Shown in pieces: positions 57,668 through 64,000 of a stretch of DNA of 64,000 nt. Made by a program: the position numbers and the translations under genes. The DNA is from Hyphomicrobiales bacterium (lineage in GTDB: Bacteria > Pseudomonadota > Alphaproteobacteria > Rhizobiales > Rhizobiaceae), in contig JAFKJY010000045.1 in NCBI GenBank assembly GCA_017305835.1, positions 31,500 to 95,499 of the forward strand, given 5' to 3'. Numbering within the stretch: the first letter of the stretch is position 1; every line of letters starts with the position of its first letter. The notes beneath the pieces are model-generated. The model made no database searches and was not told the DNA's origin. It saw nothing but the letters and a program-made list of their open reading frames with translations.

Positions 57668-59638
57668 ATGAGCGCGGAAAAAACCCTCGGCGCGACGTCG
57701 GAAGAGGGCGGCGTGCGCTTCTCCGTCTGGTCGTCGGCGGCGACCGCGCTGTTCGTTTCCGTCTTCGAGGGCGAGGAGGAGGTCGGCCGCGTCGAGCTCG
57801 CGCGCGAGGGCGACGTGTTCTCCGGGCTGGTGGAGGGACTGGCGCCCGGCGCGCTCTACGGCCTGCGGGCGGAGGGGACCTACGACCCCTCGCTCGGCTT
57901 CTGGTTCGATCCCGACAAGCTGCTGATGGACCCTTATGCCGTCGAGATCGACCGGCCTTATGCCTACGACGCGCGGCTCGCGGCGAAGCGCGGAGAGGGC
58001 GGCGACACCGCGCCGCTGATGCCGAAGGCGATCGTCCGGAAGCTGCCGGAGCCGGTCGCGCCGACGCCGCCACTGTGGCGGCCGGGCGGGCTGGTCTACG
58101 AGATGCAGGTCCGCTCCTTCTCGATGCGCCACCCCGACGTGCCGCCGGAGCAGCGCGGCACGCTCGCCGCCCTGGCGCATCCGGCGGTCATCGAGCATCT
58201 GACCGGACTCGGCGTGACGGCGGTGGAGCTGATGCCGCTGGCGGCCTGGATCGACGAGCGGCACCTGCCGCCGCTCGGGCTGCGGAACGGCTGGGGCTAC
58301 AATCCGGTGAGCTTCATGGCGCTCGACCCGCGGCTCGCGCCGGGCGGGCTGGCCGACCTGTGCGGCGCGGTAGAGGCACTGCATGGCGCCGGCATCGGCG
58401 TCATCCTCGACATGGTCTTCAACCACACCGGCGAGAGCGATGCGCAGGGGCCGACCCTGTCGCTGCGGGGTCTGGACAACCGAGCCTATTACCGCCACGC
58501 GCCGGGTGAACCCGGCCGGCTCGTCAACGACACCGGCACCGGCAGCACGCTCGCCTGCGACCACCCCGCCGCGAGCCGGCTGGTGCTCGACACGCTGCGC
58601 CATTTCGTGCGCCATGCCGGCGTCGATGGCTTCCGCTTCGACCTCGCCACCGTGCTGGGCCGCACCCGCGACGGCTTCGACCCCGACGCGCCGCTGCTCG
58701 CGGCGATCGCGGGCGATCCGGCGCTGGCCGACCGCGTGCTGGTCGCCGAGCCGTGGGACATCGGCGCGGGCGGCTACCAGTTAGGCCGCTTTCCCGGCCG
58801 CTTCCTCGAATGGAACGACCGTTTTCGCGACGATGTGCGCCGCTTCTGGCGCGGGGATGCCGGCACGCTCGGCAGCCTCGCGACGCGGCTTTCCGGCTCG
58901 TCCGACCTGTTCGCAGGCGCAGCGACCCGTACCGTCAACTTCGTCGCAGCCCATGACGGCATGACGCTCGCCGACCTGACCGCCTACGACCACAAGCACA
59001 ACGAGGCGAACGGGGAGCAAAACCGCGACGGCCACGACGACGACCTCTCGTGGAATTGCGGAGCCGAAGGAGAGACGGCCGACCCGGCCATCCTCGCGCG
59101 GCGCGCGCGCGACCGCCGCGCGCTGCTTTCCACGCTGTTTTCCTCGCGCGGCGCGATCATGCTGACGGCCGGAGACGAGTTCGGCCGCAGCCAGCGCGGC
59201 AACAACAACGCCTATGCGCAGGACAACGAACTGACCTGGCTCGACTGGCAGGGCCGCGACCGCGACCTCGAGGCCTTCGTCGCCGGCCTGTCGCGGCTGC
59301 GCCGGCAGGCCGGCCTGTGCGACCTAACGCGCTTCCTGACGGGAAAGCCGGGACCGGGCGGCGTCCCCGACGTCGAATGGCTGCGGCCGGACGGCGGCGC
59401 GTTTGCCGTCGCCGACTGGGAGGCGCCCGGCGCGCGCTGCCTAGCAATGGTTCTGGCGGTCGAGGGCGGCCGGCTGGCCGTGCTGGTCAACGGCTCGGAC
59501 GAGCCCGCCGCCTTCGCGCTGCCGGGCGGCACGTGGCGGGCCGCCGGCGAGGGCGTGAACGATCGCGGCGCGGGCGCGTTCGAGGTCGGAGCGCGCAGCG
59601 TCGGCTTCGCCGCCCAAGGAAAGTGGACGGCCAGCTGA
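57668..59638 (+). CDS. glgX: Glycogen debranching enzyme GlgX
   Basis: A 656-residue GH13 debranching enzyme. A CBM48-like N-terminus (VRFSVWSSAATALFVSVF) is followed by the barrel with VYEMQVRSFSMRH, ILDMVFNHTGESD, nucleophile region GFRFDLATVLGR, acid region VLVAEPWDIG, and NFVAAHDGMTLADL. It removes short alpha-1,6 side chains left by GlgP. The ATG at 57668 gives MSAEKTLG; a TTG at 57659 would add three residues. Its stop overlaps an ATG of the following GH13 gene (TGATG at 59636-59640). Confidence 0.93.
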   Translation: MSAEKTLGATSEEGGVRFSVWSSAATALFVSVFEGEEEVGRVELAREGDVFSGLVEGLAPGALYGLRAEGTYDPSLGFWFDPDKLLMDPYAVEIDRPYAYDARLAAKRGEGGDTAPLMPKAIVRKLPEPVAPTPPLWRPGGLVYEMQVRSFSMRHPDVPPEQRGTLAALAHPAVIEHLTGLGVTAVELMPLAAWIDERHLPPLGLRNGWGYNPVSFMALDPRLAPGGLADLCGAVEALHGAGIGVILDMVFNHTGESDAQGPTLSLRGLDNRAYYRHAPGEPGRLVNDTGTGSTLACDHPAASRLVLDTLRHFVRHAGVDGFRFDLATVLGRTRDGFDPDAPLLAAIAGDPALADRVLVAEPWDIGAGGYQLGRFPGRFLEWNDRFRDDVRRFWRGDAGTLGSLATRLSGSSDLFAGAATRTVNFVAAHDGMTLADLTAYDHKHNEANGEQNRDGHDDDLSWNCGAEGETADPAILARRARDRRALLSTLFSSRGAIMLTAGDEFGRSQRGNNNAYAQDNELTWLDWQGRDRDLEAFVAGLSRLRRQAGLCDLTRFLTGKPGPGGVPDVEWLRPDGGAFAVADWEAPGARCLAMVLAVEGGRLAVLVNGSDEPAAFALPGGTWRAAGEGVNDRGAGAFEVGARSVGFAAQGKWTAS

Positions 59639-59655
59639 TGGACAGGGAAACAGCG

Positions 59656-61284
59656 ATGACGAAGACGCATGCGAAGGCCGGCGACTGGTGGCGCGGCGCG
59701 GTGATCTACGAGATCTACCCGCGCTCCTATCAGGACACGAGCGGCGACGGCAGCGGCGACCTGCGCGGCATCACGAGCAGGCTCGGGCACATCGCTTCGC
59801 TCGGCGCCGACGCGATCTGGATCGCGCCCTTCTTCCGCTCGCCCATGGCCGACATGGGCTACGACGTGTCGGACTATCGCGACGTCGATCCGATGTTCGG
59901 CACGCTCGCCGATTTCGACGCGCTGGTGGCGGAGGCGCATCGGCTGGGCGTGAAGGTCATCATCGACCAGGTGCTGTCGCACAGCTCCGACCGGCACGAA
60001 TGGTTCCGCGAGAGCCGGTCGAGCCGCGACAATTCAAAATCTGACTGGTACGTATGGGCCGACCCGCGCCCGGACGGCTCGCCGCCCAATAACTGGCTGT
60101 CGGTGTTCGGCGGCCCGTCCTGGGAATGGGACAGCGTGCGCCGGCAGTACTACCTGCACAATTTCCTCGTCTCCCAGCCGGACCTGAACTTCCACAACGA
60201 AGACGTGCAGGACGCACTCCTCGACGCCGTACGCTTCTGGCTCGACCGCGGCGTCGACGGCTTCCGCCTCGACACCTCCAACTTCTACTTCCACGATCGG
60301 CGGCTGCGCTCCAACCCGCCGCTGAAGCCGGCCGCCACCGAGACGAACCCCTACAATTTCCAGGAGCACGTCTACGACAAGAACCGGCAGGAAACCCTTG
60401 GTTTCATGCGCCGGTTGCGCGCCTTGCTCGACCGGTACGGCGCGATCGCGATGGGCGAGGTGGGCGAGGGCGACGGCCTGCGCTCGCTGGAGCTGGTGCG
60501 CGCCTACACCTCCGGCGGCGACCGGCTGCACATGTGCTACACCTTCGACATGCTCGGGCCGAAATTCTCGCCCGAGCAGATCCGCAAATGCGCCGAGCCT
60601 TTCGCCACAGGGCTGGCAGAAGGCTGGCTGTGCTGGGCCTTCTCCAACCACGATGTGGTGCGCCACGTCACCCGCTGGACGCCGCCGGGCGTCGAAACCG
60701 ACCGCATCGCCAAGCTGTCGATCGCGCTGCTGGTGGCGCTGCGCGGCGCCGTCTGCCTCTACGAGGGCGAGGAGCTGGGCCTGCCGGAGGCCGAGATCGC
60801 CTTCGAGGACCTGCGCGACCCCTACGGCATCCGCTTCTGGCCGGGCTTCAAGGGCCGCGACGGATGCCGCACGCCGATGGTGTGGGACGTCTCCGAGCCG
60901 AATGCCGGCTTCTCGACGGGGAAGCCGTGGCTGCCCGTGCCGGCCGCCCACATCGTCCGCGCCGTCTCGGCGCAGGAGGGCGACGAGCAGTCGGTGCTGT
61001 CGGCCTACCGCACGATGATCGCGCTGCGGCGGGGAAGCCCGGCGCTGCGCGACGGCGACGTCGAGCAGCTCGCCGCGCCCGGCCACCTGCTCGCCTTCGT
61101 CCGCGCGGCCGGCGGCGAGCGGGTGCTCTGCCTCTACAATCTCGGGGCCGCGTCCGAGAGCTGGCCGCTGCCGACCGCCTTCGCCGGCGCGGCCGCGATT
61201 GCCGCCGTCGATCTCGGCGCGCGGATTTCCGGCGGCATCGCCCGCATGCCGGCCTTCTCGGCGCTGTTCGCGCGGCTGCCCTGA
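59656..61284 (+). CDS. GH13 alpha-glucosidase family protein
   Basis: A 542-residue GH13 enzyme of the oligo-1,6-glucosidase/alpha-glucosidase group. WWRGAVIYEIYPRSYQDTSG and YDVSDYRDVDPMFGTLADF are typical. The nucleophile Asp lies in DGFRLDTSNFYF, the acid Glu in AMGEVGEGDG, and the third Asp in FSNHDVVRHV. It hydrolyses small alpha-glucosides such as maltose, isomaltose or sucrose. The ATG at 59656 has an AGGGA site; the coupled ATG at 59638 would add six residues. It is an extra member at the end of the glycogen operon and abuts the convergent tadG-like gene. Confidence 0.88.
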   Translation: MTKTHAKAGDWWRGAVIYEIYPRSYQDTSGDGSGDLRGITSRLGHIASLGADAIWIAPFFRSPMADMGYDVSDYRDVDPMFGTLADFDALVAEAHRLGVKVIIDQVLSHSSDRHEWFRESRSSRDNSKSDWYVWADPRPDGSPPNNWLSVFGGPSWEWDSVRRQYYLHNFLVSQPDLNFHNEDVQDALLDAVRFWLDRGVDGFRLDTSNFYFHDRRLRSNPPLKPAATETNPYNFQEHVYDKNRQETLGFMRRLRALLDRYGAIAMGEVGEGDGLRSLELVRAYTSGGDRLHMCYTFDMLGPKFSPEQIRKCAEPFATGLAEGWLCWAFSNHDVVRHVTRWTPPGVETDRIAKLSIALLVALRGAVCLYEGEELGLPEAEIAFEDLRDPYGIRFWPGFKGRDGCRTPMVWDVSEPNAGFSTGKPWLPVPAAHIVRAVSAQEGDEQSVLSAYRTMIALRRGSPALRDGDVEQLAAPGHLLAFVRAAGGERVLCLYNLGAASESWPLPTAFAGAAAIAAVDLGARISGGIARMPAFSALFARLP

Positions 61285-62994
61285 CTACTGCACCAGCACC
61301 GGGCGGCCGCAACTGGCTGACGTCACGCGAATGTCGGCCTCGCCGATCCGCAGGCCGAGCAGGGCAAGCAGGCCGTCGAGCGCCTCGTCGATGGCCGGGG
61401 CGGTCTGCGCCAGAAGCGCGCCGAGCGCGGCCTTCGTCGCGTCGCCCAGGCCGAGCGACAGGCCGGCGACGCTGGCCTGGAGGCGCAGGTGGGAGAGCAG
61501 CGACCGGGTGAGCGCGCCGGCGACGCGGCCGGTCGCGACCCGCTTGATCGTGCCGGACCCGATGTCGGCGGGGGCGAACCGCAGCGTCGAGAAATCCGGG
61601 CTGGCGATCTCGGCCCGCGCGTCGCCTGTGACCTTGACCAGCGGCGCGTCGAGCAGGCGCGCTGACGCGTAGGACGGCGCCTTGGTCCAGTCCGCCAGCC
61701 GGGCCGGCTCGCCGATGCGCAGGCGGGCGAGCCCCGGCCGCGCTTCGACCGTCACGGCGGGTGTGTCGGCGCCGCCGGCAGGACAGGAGATGGCGGCGAT
61801 CCGCGCCTCGGCCGGCGCCAGCTCGACGGCGACGGGAAGCTCGACCGCCGCAGGCAGCGCGCCGCCGGCGATCCGCAGCCTGACGAGCAGCCGCAACTGC
61901 GCGGTGCGCGCGAGCGCGCCGATCGTGCCGGCGCGAAAGACGGGCGAGCCCTGCGGCGGCTCGCCGACCGCGAGCGTGGCCGATACGCCGGCAAGGCCGC
62001 TGGCGGCGGCATCTAGGCCGAGCTCGACCTGGTGGCGCCCGTTCGCCACAGCGAGCAGGGCGGCGGCGGAGACGAGGTCGAGCGCGTTCGCCACCGGCTC
62101 CGGGCCGGCGGACCTGTCGCCGAGGGGTGCCATGTCGTAGGGGCCGAGGTCGAGCAGGCTGGCGAGACCAATTGTCCGGTCGGAGCCGGAGAGCGCCCGC
62201 GCCAGCCGGCCGAGCGCTGCGTCGGCGCGGACCGCCAAGCCGCCGGCCCTGTCGAGCGCCGCGACGAATCGGCCGAGGCCGATCTTCGAGCGGAGCAGGT
62301 CGCCATAGGTGGCCGCCTGCAGGTCGAGGTCGGTGCGCAGCGCGTCGAGCGCGCCGAGCAGGTCGACATCGGCGGCGGCGAGCGCCTCGTAGTCCATCAG
62401 CGACAGCGAGAGGCTGCTGCCCGTCAGCGCGCCGAGCGCAGCGTTGAGCGCGCCTCCGTCGAGGGCGGCGAGCCGCGAGCCGACCGACAGCGTGGCCTGC
62501 GGAATGCGTGCTGCGGTTGCCGTGACGGCGATCCTCGGCGGCGGGATCAGCGCGCCGGCGAAATAGCGTGTGCCGGTGGCGACGAGGCTGACCCGCGCCG
62601 CATTCGGCTGCGCGGCCCCGGCGGTGAAACGCCGGGCTGCCGGAATGCCGGGATCCGGCGCGTAGCTGCCGGTTTCGACGGCAAGGCGGATGTGGTTGCG
62701 TGTCCCGCCGCCTTCGGCCGGCAGCGCCGTGGCAGGCTCGGCCCCGTTGCCGGCGAGCGCGGCGGTTGCCGCGGCCTGCGCGTTGGCGGGAGCGGAGGCC
62801 GCCTCGATAGCCGCGATGTCGGCCGCTGCCTGCAATTCCCGCCGCTCGAGGAAAAGCGAGCCTTCGTCGATCGCGAATGCGGCGACGGAAAGCAGGATCG
62901 GCATGGTGAGCGCCGTCAGCGTGGCGATGTTGGCCGCGCGGGAGCGCGCGAAGCGGCCAAGGCGGCCTGCGGTCGTCTGCCTGTCGCGCGCCAC
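61285..62994 (-). CDS. TadG-like pilus-assembly protein
   Basis: About 569 residues with one N-terminal membrane helix in a TadG-type pseudopilin leader region. NIATLTALTMPILLSVAAFA is followed by IDEGSLFLERRELQAAADIAAIEAAS. The rest is a long alanine-rich extracytoplasmic region with several repeats of helical and strand segments. TadE/F/G-like proteins are minor components of tight-adherence pili. I see no MIDAS-type DxSxS of longer TadG proteins. The start is a GTG at 62994 with GGAGG about ten bases before; a TTG at 63000 overlaps the tadE-like stop. The frame open to 63561 is shadow. Confidence 0.72.
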   Translation of the reverse strand: MARDRQTTAGRLGRFARSRAANIATLTALTMPILLSVAAFAIDEGSLFLERRELQAAADIAAIEAASAPANAQAAATAALAGNGAEPATALPAEGGGTRNHIRLAVETGSYAPDPGIPAARRFTAGAAQPNAARVSLVATGTRYFAGALIPPPRIAVTATAARIPQATLSVGSRLAALDGGALNAALGALTGSSLSLSLMDYEALAAADVDLLGALDALRTDLDLQAATYGDLLRSKIGLGRFVAALDRAGGLAVRADAALGRLARALSGSDRTIGLASLLDLGPYDMAPLGDRSAGPEPVANALDLVSAAALLAVANGRHQVELGLDAAASGLAGVSATLAVGEPPQGSPVFRAGTIGALARTAQLRLLVRLRIAGGALPAAVELPVAVELAPAEARIAAISCPAGGADTPAVTVEARPGLARLRIGEPARLADWTKAPSYASARLLDAPLVKVTGDARAEIASPDFSTLRFAPADIGSGTIKRVATGRVAGALTRSLLSHLRLQASVAGLSLGLGDATKAALGALLAQTAPAIDEALDGLLALLGLRIGEADIRVTSASCGRPVLVQ

Positions 62995-62996
62995 TG

Positions 62997-63422
62997 TCAA
63001 AACCCTCCGATGCGGATGGCGGCGCGGCGCACGATCGTCACCTGCGGCAGCGGCAGCCCGTCGAACAGGTTCCAGATCGGCAGGCTGCGCGCGTCGTAGT
63101 CGAGCGAGACGACGAAACGGCCGGCCTCGCCGTCCCGCGCGCCGACGGTCAGGTGTTCCGCCTCGATCAGCGGGTAGGTGCCGGCATTCGCGGCGACGTA
63201 GTCGAGTGCGATCTCGTGGCGCTCGTCGGCCGACAGACCGGCGATCGCGGCACGCGCGGCGTCGGCGGCGACCTGCTGGAGCGAGTGGCTGGTGCCGAGA
63301 TAGAGCCCGTAGGCCGCCATGCCGGCCATCAGCAGGAAATAGAGCGGCGACAGCAAAGCGAACTCGACCGCGGAGGTGCCGTGCGTCGAGCGCGCGAAGG
63401 CGGTAATCGTTGCGTTCCGCAT
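62997..63422 (-). CDS. TadE-like pilus-assembly protein
   Basis: A 141-residue protein. The N-terminus MRNATITAFARSTHGTSAVE and the helix FALLSPLYFLLMAGMAAYGL are the TadE-like signature (Glu after the leader, single hydrophobic helix). SHSLQQVAADAARAAIAG is the following conserved helix. It is a likely pseudopilin partner of the TadG-like product encoded next. The ATG at 63422 fits the family; the longer frame to 63491 does not. The rest of a tad/cpa gene set is not in the window. Confidence 0.78.
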   Translation of the reverse strand: MRNATITAFARSTHGTSAVEFALLSPLYFLLMAGMAAYGLYLGTSHSLQQVAADAARAAIAGLSADERHEIALDYVAANAGTYPLIEAEHLTVGARDGEAGRFVVSLDYDARSLPIWNLFDGLPLPQVTIVRRAAIRIGGF

Positions 63423-63595
63423 GGCCGGACCCTCGCCGTTGCAGGCCTTCCGGTACAGCCGGAGGTTGCTCATCGGCCAATATGCAATCAAAAATAGAAT
63501 CGAGGGTTAAGCGACAACCGAAAATTGCAGCATACAGCCGGTCCGCGCGGGAGGCGGACATGACGATGGCGAGGATTTTGCGGGAAGGGAAAGAC
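63423..63595. other. Upstream region of tadE-like gene
   Basis: An AT-richer stretch (63478-63535) that probably holds the leftward promoter of tadE-tadG. I see no credible gene or a clear -35/-10 pair. Confidence 0.3.
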
Positions 63596-63645
63596 TGGTC
63601 GGAGTGGCAGGATTTGAACCTGCGACCCCATCGTCCCGAACGATG
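63596..63645 (-). tRNA. 3' half of tRNA-Pro(CGG), candidate att site
   Basis: On the minus strand, an anticodon stem-loop (CATCG, loop TTCGGGA with anticodon CGG, CGATG) is followed by GGGTC. Next come a T-arm (GCAGG TTCAAAT CCTGC), the 3' acceptor strand CACTCCG and an encoded ACCA. The D-arm and a matching 5' acceptor strand (expected CGGAGTG) are absent: only about 19 bases of CGGACTA-plus-linker precede the anticodon stem. So this is a tRNA 3' fragment, the usual core left at one end of an element integrated into a tRNA gene. Confidence 0.8.
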
Positions 63646-63749
63646 ATATAGCCCGTTTAGTCCGTCTCTGTTCCCTCTTTCACCTCGGTTTCGTTCTCAC
63701 TCAATGTCAGTTGGTGACGCTGAATCCGTGCGCAAAGTGTGCGCCAATC

Positions 63750-63855
63750 TCACGCCCGCTTTTTCGTCACGGCTTCCGCTGCCTGCTTTTGGAATTGAGC
63801 GTGGTGATGCCCGTAGGTGCGCTCCAGCATCTCGCTGGTCATTCCGAGGAAACCT
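63750..63855 (-). pseudogene. C-terminal fragment of a tyrosine-recombinase integrase
   Basis: The minus strand encodes GFLGMTSEMLERTYGHHHAQ followed by FQKQAAEAV and a stop at 63750-63752. This matches the extreme C-terminus of phage/island integrases, in which the Tyr before GHHH is catalytic. The reading frame is cut at about 63855, where an insertion-sequence-like end begins. It lies about 100 bases from the tRNA fragment and reads toward it, as expected for an integrase beside its att site. Confidence 0.75.
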
Positions 63856-64000
63856 TGTCAATCGGCTCGGAATGGGGACCCTGGATCGGCGTGCAAACGG
63901 GACCCCTTTTGGGGCACGACGGTAAGCGCCCGACCGGGTGGAGCTGGTCGGGGTTGCGCAGCCCGGTCGGGCGCGTTGTTTAGGCTCCCCGGCTTTAGTT
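63856..64000. mobile_element. Probable IS21-like insertion sequence terminus (partial)
   Basis: From TGTCAATCGG at 63856 the sequence leaves the integrase frame. It runs through GGGGACCCTGGATCGGCGTG and CAAACGGGACCCCTTTT, repeated GGGACCC units that resemble the ends of IS21-family elements in Rhizobiales. No transposase is inside the window. Arms GCGCCCGACCGGG (63926-63938) and CCCGGTCGGGCGC (63962-63974) form a perfect 13-bp inverted repeat. The family call comes from memory of such ends and needs comparison with known elements. Confidence 0.5.
63926..63974. repeat. Perfect 13-bp inverted repeat
   Basis: GCGCCCGACCGGG and its exact reverse complement are separated by 23 bases. They could form a hairpin or bind a dimeric protein near the insertion-sequence end. 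Confidence 0.6.

Noticed and set aside
61285..63561. A single 758-residue TadG
   Set aside because: Residues before 62994 overlap the tadE-like gene in another frame and have no coding character. GGAGG and a GTG mark the real start.
63596..63680. A complete tRNA-Pro gene
   Set aside because: There is no D-arm, the 5' acceptor strand does not pair fully, and only about 12 bases separate it from the anticodon stem.

Overview
The window is a high-GC stretch of an alphaproteobacterial chromosome, most likely Hyphomicrobiales (Rhizobiales) and near Mesorhizobium/Phyllobacteriaceae. The evidence is the glgP-glgB-glgC-glgA-pgm-glgX operon order, the fused CysN/CysC (NodQ type), TadE/TadG-like proteins, a palindromic intergenic repeat of rhizobial type, and pervasive GC-rich third codon positions. 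This placement is inference from gene content; no database was searched.

Region 1 (1-19.4 kb) is an O-antigen/surface-polysaccharide locus. It holds a cut-off glycosyltransferase, a WbpE-like aminotransferase, a WbpA-like UDP-GlcNAc 6-dehydrogenase, a methyltransferase, a second DegT aminotransferase, an orphan thiamine-diphosphate E1 alpha/beta pair, a priming sugar-phosphate transferase, a large membrane protein, a Wzx-like flippase, another methyltransferase, a HisH/HisF/WbuX acetamidino-sugar module wrapped around a Wzy-like polymerase, a short Wzz-like protein, a DUF2793 protein with a C1q-like end, and ManC. Together they could make, modify, flip and polymerise an O-unit containing an amidinated amino-uronic sugar and possibly a branched sugar. 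The 7.6-11.8 kb part is visibly poorer in GC.

Region 2 (19.4-29.6 kb) holds a deacetylase-like protein, an LPG-synthase-like membrane protein, a methyltransferase, a radical SAM/SPASM enzyme, a FemAB-like transferase, an alpha/alpha-toroid-like protein, an AsnB-type amidotransferase and a DPM-like glycosyltransferase. It looks like a second saccharide-modification block.

Region 3 (29.8-38.5 kb) is a tightly overlapping set: DUF2334 protein, LpxB-related protein, GT2, GNAT, a second LpxB-like protein, an MsbA-like ABC exporter and GT2, with a convergent SDR. It reads as one pathway for an uncharacterised exported glycolipid.

Region 4 (38.6-47.3 kb) is mainly housekeeping: acyl-CoA ligase, DUF1499 protein, MBL hydrolase, BioY, and CysD-CysNC-CysQ for sulfate activation. 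Region 5 (47.3-61.3 kb) is carbohydrate storage: a fructokinase divergent from a complete glycogen operon ending in an extra GH13 alpha-glucosidase.

The right end (61.3-64 kb) has TadG/TadE-like genes, a 3' half of tRNA-Pro(CGG), the C-terminal end of a tyrosine integrase, and what looks like an insertion-sequence terminus inside that integrase. This marks the edge of an integrated element that continues beyond the window. Apart from the right end (63423-63749 and 63856-64000), no gap between genes exceeds about 300 bases.
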